Shown piece by piece: positions 28,913-37,522 of a stretch of DNA of 64,000 nt (the stretch's first letter is position 1; each line of letters starts with the position of its first letter). Under the pieces are notes generated by a model. The model was not told the DNA's origin. It worked only from the letters and a program-made list of their open reading frames with translations, and did not search any database. The translations under genes and the position numbers were made by a program. Where the stretch lies: NCBI RefSeq assembly GCF_001578705.1, contig NZ_KQ969037.1, positions 456,950 to 520,949 on the forward strand, in the 5' to 3' direction. Source of the stretch: Streptococcus oralis. Lineage in GTDB: Bacteria; Bacillota; Bacilli; Lactobacillales; Streptococcaceae.

Positions 28913-29620
28913 TTAGTCTTTCTCAATCATGCTTTTCGCGATTTTCAAGTCTGTCACCGTTGTGATTTTAAGGTTTGAATATTCCCCTTTAGCTAGGGCA
29001 ACGTCTTTCCCTTTGATAACAAAAATCTTACATGCATCTGTTAGGATTTCCTTTTCTTTATCAGATAGGGATCCATACAAGTCCATGAAATCCTTGCATC
29101 GGAAGGTTTGAGGTGTTTGACCTTGATAGAGGTGAGCACGATTTGGAATATCCGTGATAAACTGACCATTGGTACTTTCAACAATGGTATCAACCGCTTC
29201 TACTACTGTGTCAACCGCATCATGATTTTGGGCAAGTTTGATATTGTCCTGAATCATTCGAAGTGTAATAAATGGACGAACAGAGTCGTGGGTAATCACG
29301 ATGTCTTCCGGAGTAATTGGACGGTAGGTATCAATGGCTTCTATAATCTTCTCGATACTGCTATTACGATCAGCACCACCTTTGGTAATAATGATACGAT
29401 CCTTGTGGAGAGAGAGGTACTTGTCAACTAAGTCCTCAGCGTGTGACACCCAGTCTCCATGAACCCCAACCACAATTTTTTCAATGCTTGGCTCCAAGAC
29501 AAATTTTTCGATTGTGTGGATTAAAATGGGACGATCACCCAACTCTAAAAATTGTTTCGGTAAATTACTGATTCCCATGCGTGTGCCAGTTCCTCCGGCT
29601 AAAATTCCTGCATAGATCAT
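28913..29620 (-). CDS. tarI: Ribitol-5-phosphate cytidylyltransferase TarI
   Basis: TarI makes CDP-ribitol from CTP and ribitol-5-phosphate for teichoic acid repeats. The 235-residue IspD-like protein has AGILAGGTGTRMG (residues ~4-16), PKQFLELGDRP and THDSVRPFI. First gene of the choline/ribitol operon, with an extended -10 promoter about 45 bp upstream. In pneumococcus (recalled) the transporter and licD genes tacF-licD1-licD2 lie next door; they are not here. Confidence 0.94.
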   Translation of the reverse strand: MIYAGILAGGTGTRMGISNLPKQFLELGDRPILIHTIEKFVLEPSIEKIVVGVHGDWVSHAEDLVDKYLSLHKDRIIITKGGADRNSSIEKIIEAIDTYRPITPEDIVITHDSVRPFITLRMIQDNIKLAQNHDAVDTVVEAVDTIVESTNGQFITDIPNRAHLYQGQTPQTFRCKDFMDLYGSLSDKEKEILTDACKIFVIKGKDVALAKGEYSNLKITTVTDLKIAKSMIEKD

Positions 29621-29662
29621 ATGTTTTCTCCTTTGTTTATTCTAAAAAACTCATTATCATCT

Positions 29663-29668
29663 ATTATA
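29663..29668 (-). promoter_or_regulatory. tarI promoter (-10 element)
   Basis: On the minus strand TGATATAAT is an extended -10 box; I see no good -35 match. The rest of the 301-bp spacer to tatA is AT-rich with only the tatA terminator recognisable. Confidence 0.6.
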
Positions 29669-29839
29669 TCACAATCTGCCTTTATCATGAAGAAAAGACA
29701 GAAAACTATCTATCTAAAATTTGAGAAATAAAATTAGATTTCACTCTATATTTTTTACTCAACATTCGGTTAATATAGAGTTCTTTAGAATATAATACAA
29801 ACCTTAAAGAAAACTTAAAATTATTTTTAAGAATACAAT

Positions 29840-29890
29840 AAAAAGCTAGGAAATTGCTCACCTAGGCCTAGACAGCTACAGTTCCTAACT
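29840..29890 (-). terminator. Terminator after tatA
   Basis: On the minus strand AGTTAGGAA pairs with TTCCTAGCT (one G-U pair); the loop contains the palindrome CTAGGCCTAG. TTTTT follows. It closes the efe-tat operon. Confidence 0.8.
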
Positions 29891-29921
29891 TTCTTGTTTT
29901 TATGTATGATTATGGAATAGA

Positions 29922-30092
29922 TTACTTTTCCTGATCTTGGTCACCAACTCCTTTAACTGCCTTTTTAAATTCAGACAGCATTTTACCGATTGATTCACCA
30001 AGTTCTGGTAACCGTTTTGGTCCAAAGATTAAGAGTGCCCCTAAAACAATGATAATCAATCCTGGAGCACCGATATCACGTAAGATTCCCAT
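29922..30092 (-). CDS. tatA: Sec-independent translocase protein TatA
   Basis: This is a 56-residue protein: one N-terminal transmembrane helix (GLIIIVLGALLIFGP, residues ~11-25), the conserved FGPKRLPELGESIG hinge, an amphipathic helix and a charged tail. TatA oligomers form the passage for folded proteins with twin-arginine signals. The start codon overlaps the tatC 3' end by 17 bp. With tatC it makes a minimal TatAC system; no tatB is present, as usual in Firmicutes. The only obvious substrate nearby is EfeB. Confidence 0.94.
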   Translation of the reverse strand: MGILRDIGAPGLIIIVLGALLIFGPKRLPELGESIGKMLSEFKKAVKGVGDQDQEK

Positions 30093-30807
30093 TCTTTTCT
30101 CCTTTCATTTTTTTCTTTACAATACTCTTGCTAATTGCAATACTAAGCTCATAGAGCGAGATTAAAGGAACAGTCATAGCTAGATCGCTGATAAAATCAG
30201 CAGGTGTCAAGATAACAGCTAGTACCAATAAAATAAAGTATGCATAACGGCGATAGGTAACTAAGAAACCTGGTCCAATCAAGCCAATAGACGTTAAAAA
30301 AGCGATGATGACAGGCAATTCAAAGATGAAACCCAAGGGTAGGGTTGTTTGAAAAACAAAGGCTAAGTAGTTCTGCGCTGTTAATTGAGTTTCAAATAAT
30401 CCTTCCCCAAGACCTAAAAGCACTTGAAGTAAGGCTGGTGTCACAAAGTAGAATCCAAAGGCCAGTCCAAGTAGAAAGCAAATAAAACTAGCTGGAATAT
30501 AGACAAAGATTGCTCTTGCTTCTTCTGTTTTCAATCCTGGTTTGATAAAACTCCAAATCTGATAAACTGTAAAAGGTAGCGTAATGGTAAAGGACATTAG
30601 ACTCGCCAAGCGCAAATAAATCCACAGAATGTCATTTGGACCTAATACAATCAACTTTTGATTAAAGGACTGAGTCAGGTAGTAATAAAGCTGATCAGCA
30701 AACAATAAAGCTCCACAAAAGACTATAGAAAAGCAGGCTATAACAGCAATGAACCTCTTTCTAAATTCTATCAGATGTTCAACGATTGTCAATTCTTTTG
30801 TATCCAT
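30076..30807 (-). CDS. tatC: Sec-independent translocase protein TatC
   Basis: TatC is the receptor for twin-arginine signal peptides. The 243-residue protein has six hydrophobic helices and the conserved N-terminal region VEHLIEFRKRFI. It also has PFTVYQIWSFIKPGL, the motif before the third helix containing the Glu that binds the signal (EARAIFVYIPAS), and ILTPADFISDLAMTVPL near the C-terminus. It begins exactly after the efeU stop, so it is expressed with the iron uptake genes. Confidence 0.95.
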   Translation of the reverse strand: MDTKELTIVEHLIEFRKRFIAVIACFSIVFCGALLFADQLYYYLTQSFNQKLIVLGPNDILWIYLRLASLMSFTITLPFTVYQIWSFIKPGLKTEEARAIFVYIPASFICFLLGLAFGFYFVTPALLQVLLGLGEGLFETQLTAQNYLAFVFQTTLPLGFIFELPVIIAFLTSIGLIGPGFLVTYRRYAYFILLVLAVILTPADFISDLAMTVPLISLYELSIAISKSIVKKKMKGEKNGNLT

Positions 30808-32496
30808 CTACTTTTCACCCTGTCTCAATGTGACAACCAAAACAATTATCAAAAAGACTAGCTGACTTCCTAAACTTTCCCAACTTGGATAGATGCCCAA
30901 TAGGTCGATAGTTGGGAAACTTGATAGCAGGTGATTTGGTGCCATATTTGTCAGCTGCAAAGCATGCACACTAACTCCAAGCATCTTGAAGGCAAGAGCA
31001 TAAATCATCCACGTCAATATGAAGAAGACCTTATGAGGTAGGAATAATTGACTCGCCTTGTTCATCAGAAATGCAATAATCAGCAAGACTAACAAGGCTA
31101 GAGAAATACCTAGGATAAACTCAAAACGAGATATTCTCGGTAAAATTCCTACGTAAAATAGAATGGTCTCTGCCCCTTCACGGAAAACAGCTAGAAAACT
31201 AAGAGCAAACATGGAAATGAATGAACCTGTCTTGGTCACAGTTTTCATCTGCGAATCCATAAAGTCATTCCATTTTTTGATCGAGGATTTACTGTGAAGC
31301 CAGATACCAATCAAAATCATCATCACTACTGCAAAAATACCAACAGATCCTTCGATGATTTCGCGATTGGCCCCTGATGTTACTGCAGGAAAGGCAATTT
31401 GTAGTATAAATGCAATCACTAGACTCGCAACGATACCTGTTAGGGCCCCACCGTATACCCACTTGATTCCTTTACGCATCTTGGCTGCTTTTAATGTTGT
31501 GACCAAGGCCATGACGATTAAGAGGGCCTCTACTCCTTCACGTAAGAGAATGAGCATAGCATCAAAAGCATTGTAGCTTGCAGTCGTATCAATTTGAGAT
31601 AAATCCGCAATCAGTTTTTCTAATTTTTCTTGATATTCCTTCTCACTTCCCTTGACCATGATTACAGGACTTTCGCTTTCGACTCGGGTGTAGAGGGAAG
31701 GATTGGTCGTACTAACAGAACCTTCAACAGTTGGCCATATAGTAATAAACTCTTTCATGGCAGCTGTCCCTGCCGTCGGGTTTCCAGCTTTAAATTCTTC
31801 CAAGGCTTTTTTGAGAAGGGAAATGCCATCTTTGAGATTTAGATTGGAGGAACTTTTCTCCACTTCTTTGCCATCTACGAAGTTATCGATGGCAGTTTTT
31901 AAGTTATTAAAAGAAGACTGGATAGCATCATAATCTGTCGGCTCCATTTCAATACTACTGCGTAAGAAAGAGATAGCAGTTTCTACTTGACCATAATGAG
32001 TTGTACTGTTGTCGCGGACGACACTTTCATTGAGTGTCCAAGTTGAATTCATTTTTTTATAGGCTTCTCGGACTTGCTCTATATCTTTTGAAGAAATTGC
32101 CTTATCCAAAGTCTCAAAACGTGGTCTTAAGCGACTGACAAGTTTTTCCTTCTCCGCATTCAGATCTATTGGATTTTGCTCTTTTTCAAAAGCTAGAAGG
32201 GCAGAGGAGATCTGTGTCAGATTTTCTTCACTAATCTCTCCTGACAGGGCAAGTTTTTCCTTAACAACCTTTCCAGCATCTGAATCAGCATGTTCTATTT
32301 TTTCAAAATCCGTCGCCATTTCTCTAACTAGGGCCTTGGCTTCTGCCTGATTTCCATTTTTTAAAGCCTGAGAGGCATCTGTAATCTTTACAAAATAAGA
32401 ACTCAGACTTTCCTTTGCACGAACAGGAGACATAGCTAACAAGAGAAAAGACAAAGCAAAAAAACAAATACTAGTCTTCCAATAATTTCTGACCAA
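30808..32496 (-). CDS. efeU: FTR1-family iron permease EfeU
   Basis: This 562-residue membrane permease for ferric iron has a signal peptide (ends near SPVRAKE) and a long extracytoplasmic domain (residues ~30-310). The FTR1 membrane domain carries the two REXXE iron motifs LLREGVEALLIV and VFREGAETILFY. Translation appears to start at TTG (32494-32496): AAAGGAGG lies 5 bp upstream and no ATG fits. The gene overlaps efeB by 26 bp. Together with EfeO and EfeB it forms an Efe-type iron uptake system. Confidence 0.92.
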   Translation of the reverse strand: MVRNYWKTSICFFALSFLLLAMSPVRAKESLSSYFVKITDASQALKNGNQAEAKALVREMATDFEKIEHADSDAGKVVKEKLALSGEISEENLTQISSALLAFEKEQNPIDLNAEKEKLVSRLRPRFETLDKAISSKDIEQVREAYKKMNSTWTLNESVVRDNSTTHYGQVETAISFLRSSIEMEPTDYDAIQSSFNNLKTAIDNFVDGKEVEKSSSNLNLKDGISLLKKALEEFKAGNPTAGTAAMKEFITIWPTVEGSVSTTNPSLYTRVESESPVIMVKGSEKEYQEKLEKLIADLSQIDTTASYNAFDAMLILLREGVEALLIVMALVTTLKAAKMRKGIKWVYGGALTGIVASLVIAFILQIAFPAVTSGANREIIEGSVGIFAVVMMILIGIWLHSKSSIKKWNDFMDSQMKTVTKTGSFISMFALSFLAVFREGAETILFYVGILPRISRFEFILGISLALLVLLIIAFLMNKASQLFLPHKVFFILTWMIYALAFKMLGVSVHALQLTNMAPNHLLSSFPTIDLLGIYPSWESLGSQLVFLIIVLVVTLRQGEK

Positions 32497-33685
32497 TATA
32501 GCCTCCTTTCTCTACTCCACTAAAGCAGGCAAAAAGACCGCTACCGATGTGGGTTACATACTCATTCATCTTGTCTGTAGCTCCGAGGTTGGTTTGAACC
32601 TTGACAAAATTGTCTGGATCTTTCTGGAAAGAGATAAAGAGTAAGCCTGTGTCAAATTGTCCAGTCTTTTCATCAATTCCATCCGAGTATGAATAGGATC
32701 GTCTCAAGAGTGGCTTATCTACCTCTTTAGCTAATCGAACATGCGAATCATCTGGTAAAAGACTCAAATCCACTTCATCAAACTCATTCTTCTTTCCAAA
32801 GGGAGCGCCACTTTCCTTGTAGCGACCAAAGGTATTTTCTTGCTCTTCAAGGTTGGTTCGATCCCAAGTATCAAGAAACATTTGGATGCGGCGAACAGCC
32901 ATATAGGATCCATTTTGCATCCAGTCCTTGCTGTCAGTCCAGACAACACGATCAAAATCCTCCTCTTTGGTCACATTAGCTGTCCCATCCTTAAAACCAA
33001 AAAGGTTACGTGGTGTCTCCAGACGATCTCCAATAGCAGCAAATCCAGATTGGCTCCAACGGAGAGTCACCGCATTTCTCCCTTTGCGGATAAGGTTGCG
33101 AATAGCATGAAAAGCAACTTGCTCGTCATCTGCACAGGCTTGGATAACAATATCTCCCCCAGTATATTTTTCACGCAGTTGCTCTTTTGGGAAGGGTGGT
33201 AAATCCTTAAAAAGTTGAGGACGTTTTTGCTCTAATTTCATCTTTTTCAGGAAACTTGCAGACACACCAAAAGTCAGCGTTAAACGATGAGGATTTAGCC
33301 CTACGGTTTCTCCAGTGTCACTAGGTGGTAAAAGAGCATTCTGACCATCTTTTTTGACCAATTCTCCCTCTACAAGTTTACTACTATAATCTGTCCAATC
33401 CTTAAATAGCTGAATAATCTTATCTTTATCTGTCGTATGCAAATCTAGGACAACAAAATAAATATTCTTCTGCATAGGGGTCGTAATACCCGCTTGGTGT
33501 TTTCCATAAAAGTCAATCTTTTCATTACCGTACGAGATTTTTTCTTGATTTCCTAGCTTAGGTGCGAAAAAAGCAGAAGCACCAGAGAGCCCTAGCGCTA
33601 AACCAGCCCCTCCAATCCCTGCTTTTTTTAGAAATTCTCGACGGTCCATTTTTTTCTCAAAAAACTTTTCATCTTTATCAGTCAT
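32471..33685 (-). CDS. efeB: Deferrochelatase/Dyp-type peroxidase EfeB with Tat signal
   Basis: This 404-residue haem-dependent Dyp peroxidase is exported folded by Tat. The twin-arginine motif DRREFLKKAGIGGAG occurs at residues ~14-28 with a hydrophobic stretch after it. Dyp-family features are visible: GFKDGTAN (the GxxDG motif with catalytic Asp) and the proximal haem-His region in the C-terminal half. In other bacteria EfeB oxidises ferrous iron or releases iron from haem. It lies 5 bp after efeO. Genes for its exporter (tatCA) are in the same operon. Confidence 0.94.
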   Translation of the reverse strand: MTDKDEKFFEKKMDRREFLKKAGIGGAGLALGLSGASAFFAPKLGNQEKISYGNEKIDFYGKHQAGITTPMQKNIYFVVLDLHTTDKDKIIQLFKDWTDYSSKLVEGELVKKDGQNALLPPSDTGETVGLNPHRLTLTFGVSASFLKKMKLEQKRPQLFKDLPPFPKEQLREKYTGGDIVIQACADDEQVAFHAIRNLIRKGRNAVTLRWSQSGFAAIGDRLETPRNLFGFKDGTANVTKEEDFDRVVWTDSKDWMQNGSYMAVRRIQMFLDTWDRTNLEEQENTFGRYKESGAPFGKKNEFDEVDLSLLPDDSHVRLAKEVDKPLLRRSYSYSDGIDEKTGQFDTGLLFISFQKDPDNFVKVQTNLGATDKMNEYVTHIGSGLFACFSGVEKGGYIGQKLLED

Positions 33686-33690
33686 ACTGC

Positions 33691-34563
33691 TTATTCTCCA
33701 TCAAGAAATTTGCCCATTTGTGATAGAGGTTCACCAAGTTTTGTCACGGCTTCAGCCAATTCTTTGGTATCTTCTTTTGTCAAATCTGTATAGAGTTTAT
33801 AGTGTTCCTTGTCTGTCATATGTTTGTCCAACAAGCTATTAACAGATTTGAAATCAGCTTCTAATTCTTTAACTAAAGCAGCATCTGATTTTTCTAGTAA
33901 AGGTTTAAAGAGTTGGAATATCTTTTCAGCTCCCTCGATATTAGCGCGGAAGTCGTACAAATCTGTATGAGAGTAGATTTCCTCTTCACCCGTAATCTTG
34001 CTTGTTGCTACTTCATTGAGCAAGTCAACTGCTCCAGTCAACATAATCTTGTGATCTACTTCAACAGTCGCTACCTTAGCCTTCAACTCTTTGATATCAT
34101 TGACAAGCTGATCACCATAACTTTCGGTCCCCTTAGTTGTGTTTTCTTCCCAAAGGATACGCTCGATACGGTGGAAACCTGACCAACCTTCCTCGGTCTT
34201 ATTTTCATCCATATAGTCTGCCAAACGGAAGTCAATCTTGACATCTGACTCACCAAAACTCTCAGCGATTGGTTCTGAACGTTCATAAGCCATACGAACA
34301 AGTGGATAAGCTTTCTTGGCTTCCTCCAGTTTTCCGTCTTTCAAAAGCTGGACAAAGCCTTCTGTATCTGTTAAGAGTTTATCAATTTGTCCTTGGACAA
34401 AGGTCTTATAATCTGCGGTTGCCTTATCAAGCAATTTTTGTTTGTCATCTGATAAAGCTGTCACCTTAGATGAATCACTTGTCTCGGTTGATTTTTCAAA
34501 ACGGACTGCACATGCTGTCAATAGCAAAGCAGAAGATAAAAGGACAACACCTAATTTTTTCAT
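33691..34563 (-). CDS. efeO: EfeO/EfeM imelysin-family iron-binding lipoprotein
   Basis: This 290-residue lipoprotein has signal MKKLGVVLLSSALLLTAC (lipobox LTAC, Cys18) followed by an M75 imelysin domain. The metal motif GFHRIE (HxxE) lies near residues 130-136. The N-terminal cupredoxin domain of classical EfeO is missing, so it is the shorter EfeM type. It should bind iron at the surface and pass it to EfeU. First gene of efeO-efeB-efeU-tatC-tatA. Confidence 0.9.
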   Translation of the reverse strand: MKKLGVVLLSSALLLTACAVRFEKSTETSDSSKVTALSDDKQKLLDKATADYKTFVQGQIDKLLTDTEGFVQLLKDGKLEEAKKAYPLVRMAYERSEPIAESFGESDVKIDFRLADYMDENKTEEGWSGFHRIERILWEENTTKGTESYGDQLVNDIKELKAKVATVEVDHKIMLTGAVDLLNEVATSKITGEEEIYSHTDLYDFRANIEGAEKIFQLFKPLLEKSDAALVKELEADFKSVNSLLDKHMTDKEHYKLYTDLTKEDTKELAEAVTKLGEPLSQMGKFLDGE

Positions 34564-34579
34564 TATTTACTCCTATTGG

Positions 34580-34638
34580 TTCAGGAAGCCTGAATTTATT
34601 TTACGTTCCATTATAACATCCTTTCCTTAATTTTTCAA
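34580..34638 (-). promoter_or_regulatory. efeO promoter and leader palindrome
   Basis: On the minus strand TTGAAA (34633-34638), a 17-bp spacer and TATAAT (34610-34615). In the leader, TTCAGGAAGCCTGAA (34580-34594) is a perfect 15-nt inverted repeat just ahead of the ribosome site. It could be an operator for an iron/metal regulator or an RNA hairpin; I do not recognise the regulator. Confidence 0.78.
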
Positions 34639-34749
34639 TAAATTGTCAGAAAATTTAATATTAGAGAATTTGAAGTAGCATTTTTCGGTAAAGTAGAAAA
34701 GGGCCTAAAAATTAGAATCGTAAAACTTTTTTCAGATAGTTTAAAAAGT

Positions 34750-34778
34750 TTGTATTCCACTATTCTTTTCTCTATAAT
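34750..34778 (+). promoter_or_regulatory. Promoter of the VIT-family transporter
   Basis: TTGTAT (34750-34755), a 17-bp spacer and TATAAT (34773-34778), divergent from the efe promoter about 110 bp away. Confidence 0.7.
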
Positions 34779-34797
34779 GGAGAGAAAGGAGATGACT

Positions 34798-35493
34798 ATG
34801 ACAGAAATAAAACATGAAATTGATGCAAACTTTGCAGGCCGACTCAATATCCTGCGTGCAGGTGTTCTGGGTGCCAATGATGGGATTATTTCCATCGCTG
34901 GAGTCGTTATCGGTGTTGCCAGTGCGACAAGCAATATCTGGATTATCTTTTTATCAGGTTTGGCTGCTATCCTAGCTGGTGCTTTTTCTATGGCCGGTGG
35001 CGAATATGTCTCTGTATCCACTCAGAAAGACACGGAAGAAGCCGCTGTCGCTAGAGAGCAATTACTCTTGGATAAAGATATGGAATCTGCAAAACAATCC
35101 CTCTACGCAGCTTACCTACAAAATGGTGAGTGTGAAACGTCCGCCCAACTCTTGACCAACAAAGCCTTTTTAAAAAATCCCCTCAAAGCCTTGGTCGAAG
35201 AAAAGTATGGAATCGAGTACGAAGAGTTTACCAACCCTTGGCATGCTGCTATCTCTAGCTTTATCGCCTTTGTACTGGGAAGTCTTCCTCCTATGCTTTC
35301 CATTATCGTCTTTCCAAGTGACTATCGCATCCCTGCTACTGTTTTTATCGTGGCCCTTTCCCTTCTTATTACCGGCTATACCAGTGCTAAATTAGGAAAA
35401 GCTCCTACGAAAACTGCTATGATCCGTAACCTCTGTATCGGACTTCTCACCATGGGAGTAACCTTCCTCTTAGGACAACTCTTTAGTATCTAA
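34798..35493 (+). CDS. VIT1/CCC1-family iron/manganese transporter
   Basis: This 231-residue membrane protein resembles vacuolar iron transporter family members. The first helices carry LRAGVLGANDGIISIAGVVIGVA and AGAFSMAGGEYVSVSTQ, the metal-path motifs of VIT proteins. A charged cytosolic segment (residues ~75-140) precedes three C-terminal helices. The second of two close ATGs is chosen (AAGGAG 6 bp upstream). Being divergent from the efe iron importer suggests it exports or buffers Fe/Mn. Direction and metal are inference. Confidence 0.9.
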   Translation: MTEIKHEIDANFAGRLNILRAGVLGANDGIISIAGVVIGVASATSNIWIIFLSGLAAILAGAFSMAGGEYVSVSTQKDTEEAAVAREQLLLDKDMESAKQSLYAAYLQNGECETSAQLLTNKAFLKNPLKALVEEKYGIEYEEFTNPWHAAISSFIAFVLGSLPPMLSIIVFPSDYRIPATVFIVALSLLITGYTSAKLGKAPTKTAMIRNLCIGLLTMGVTFLLGQLFSI

Positions 35494-35497
35494 GATA

Positions 35498-35534
35498 AAA
35501 GAAATACCTCGACCAGCATCGAGGTATCTTTTTT
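35498..35534. terminator. Bidirectional terminator
   Basis: GAAATACCTCGA and TCGAGGTATCTT pair around a ~7-nt loop with A/T-runs on both sides. It lies between the convergent VIT gene and the BceB-type permease. Confidence 0.9.
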
Positions 35535-37521
35535 ACATTTGCACAATCTTGCGATAGCTTCTTGAGGTAATCATAAAGATTAAAACATAGACGATGAGGA
35601 AGATGGCACAAATCGACAAAGTGACAGTCAACATCATGGTTGCATCTAGTACCCCAATGACTTTTAGGATGAGGCTAAGCATATGATAGGCAAAGGCAAG
35701 GTGTAGGAAAGCAAAGAGCAATGGGAGGAAGAAAACAGTTAGGACCTGTTTATTAATGGTTTGCTTGATTTGCTTTTGATCGAGACCGACTTTTTGCAAA
35801 ATGATGAAGCGTTCACGGTCTTCATAGCCTTCAGAGATTTGTTTGTAGTAGATGACAAGAACTGTTCCCACCATAAAGATGATAGAGAGGAAGATACCGA
35901 TGAAGAAGACTCCACCAAAGAGAGCACTCATCTGCGCACTGCTATCAACAAGATTACTTCCGTAAACATAGCTTCCTTCTTTGTTTAATTCTCTATTAAA
36001 GTTGTTAACGAATTTTGAATAGTCATCTGCAATTTTAAGTTGCTCGTCCTCACTAGCCGTTACATTCATACCACCGTAGTATTGATTAAAGATGGAAGAG
36101 TTAGGATGCTGTTCTAGAAAGGCTTTCAAGTCAGGAACAACCAAATAGTTATAGTCCGAAGTTAGAGTATTGTACTGATTTGGGACATGTTCAAGAATAA
36201 AATCTTTTTTGATTTCTTCCTTTATTGTATAGGTCTGGTCATTTAGAGTCAGTTCTTTTTGTCCTTGAAGTTCTTTGTTTTTAGTAAACAATCCGACTTC
36301 CTTACCTGAAAGTGCAAGTTTTTGCCCCGTCATATTCTCATAGTCTTTTTGATCAAAGACCATAAAAATAGTTTTCGGTTGAACACGATTTTGACCTTTC
36401 TCAAAGATTGTCAATTTCGTACCTTCTTGGTTTGCCACACCAAAGTTACTGTATGTAAGGACTTCTTTCTTTGTGACAGTCAATCCTTTATCGCTGGCAT
36501 ACTGGTCTAGGAGTTTATTTATGTCTTCTTTTTCAACATTCTGTCCTGTAATTCCAAAATCATGTGGATTCATGACTTTCTTGAAAGTTTCAGAGCCTTT
36601 AAAGACGCTCGTTGTAGCAGACATAGTCACCAAGACCATGGTTGAGAGAATAGCAATCGTCGCTAGACCAACCGCATTTTTCTTCATGCGGAAAATGAGA
36701 TTGGACACGGAAATCATGTTGTTAGGTTGGTAATAGTAACGCTTGTTTTTCTTCAAGATTTGTAGGAAAACTGTAATCCCTGCATTAAACAAGAGATAGG
36801 TACCAAAGATTACCAACAAGACTGCTACGAAGAAAATTAGAACAGCAGAAAGTGGGTTTTCGACTGTTATTGCTAGGTAGTAACCAGCTGCTAGACTGAT
36901 TAGACCTAGAATGGTTTGAAAACCTAAGAATCGTCCTTTTTTCTCACCACTGGCTTTTTCACGAGAGAGCTGAAGGGCATTCATGCGTGCGATGCGAAAG
37001 GCATTGATAAAAATCAAACCTAGGAAGATTGCCCCAAAGACAATGAGAACTAGGATAAAGACTATTGGTTGGAAGGTCGAAACGAGCTCCACTTTCATTT
37101 TCATTAACTTCAAAAGAAGGGCAAAGATTAGCTTATCAAAGAGAGCACCTAGACCGAGACCAGCTGTCAAGGTTAAGGAACCAAAAATAAGAAGCTCCTT
37201 AAAAACCATACTGATCAAATGGCGCTTTTCAAGCCCCAGCATACCATATACACCCAACTCCTTGGAGCGGTTCTTCATAACAAAACTATTTGCATAAAGG
37301 ACAATAATCCCTGAAGCGATGGTAACAACCACCATTCCGAGAGCGAGGGTCATAGAGATAGTTTCTCCCCCTCGAATCTTGCCAATGTTTGGATTAAGTG
37401 ACAAAGAGTAAAAAAGATAAGTAATGGTCACAGCTAAGAGAACAGCTAAAGCAAAGGGATAGTAGAGTTTGCGGTTTTTGATTAAGTTCGAAACCGCTAA
37501 CTTATTGGTTAATCGGAACAT
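35533..37521 (-). CDS. BceB/VraG-type ABC transporter permease
   Basis: This is a 662-residue FtsX-family permease with ten predicted helices and the large extracellular domain (residues ~310-520) between helices 7 and 8 that marks bacitracin/antimicrobial-peptide resistance transporters. ANSFVMKNRSKELGVYGMLGL is the FtsX coupling helix. Pairs with the ATPase just upstream (1 bp apart). By recall it matches the pneumococcal SP_0912 protein in size. It likely senses or releases peptides from lipid II-cycle intermediates. Cognate kinase genes are not next to it. Confidence 0.92.
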   Translation of the reverse strand: MFRLTNKLAVSNLIKNRKLYYPFALAVLLAVTITYLFYSLSLNPNIGKIRGGETISMTLALGMVVVTIASGIIVLYANSFVMKNRSKELGVYGMLGLEKRHLISMVFKELLIFGSLTLTAGLGLGALFDKLIFALLLKLMKMKVELVSTFQPIVFILVLIVFGAIFLGLIFINAFRIARMNALQLSREKASGEKKGRFLGFQTILGLISLAAGYYLAITVENPLSAVLIFFVAVLLVIFGTYLLFNAGITVFLQILKKNKRYYYQPNNMISVSNLIFRMKKNAVGLATIAILSTMVLVTMSATTSVFKGSETFKKVMNPHDFGITGQNVEKEDINKLLDQYASDKGLTVTKKEVLTYSNFGVANQEGTKLTIFEKGQNRVQPKTIFMVFDQKDYENMTGQKLALSGKEVGLFTKNKELQGQKELTLNDQTYTIKEEIKKDFILEHVPNQYNTLTSDYNYLVVPDLKAFLEQHPNSSIFNQYYGGMNVTASEDEQLKIADDYSKFVNNFNRELNKEGSYVYGSNLVDSSAQMSALFGGVFFIGIFLSIIFMVGTVLVIYYKQISEGYEDRERFIILQKVGLDQKQIKQTINKQVLTVFFLPLLFAFLHLAFAYHMLSLILKVIGVLDATMMLTVTLSICAIFLIVYVLIFMITSRSYRKIVQM

Positions 37522-37522
37522 A

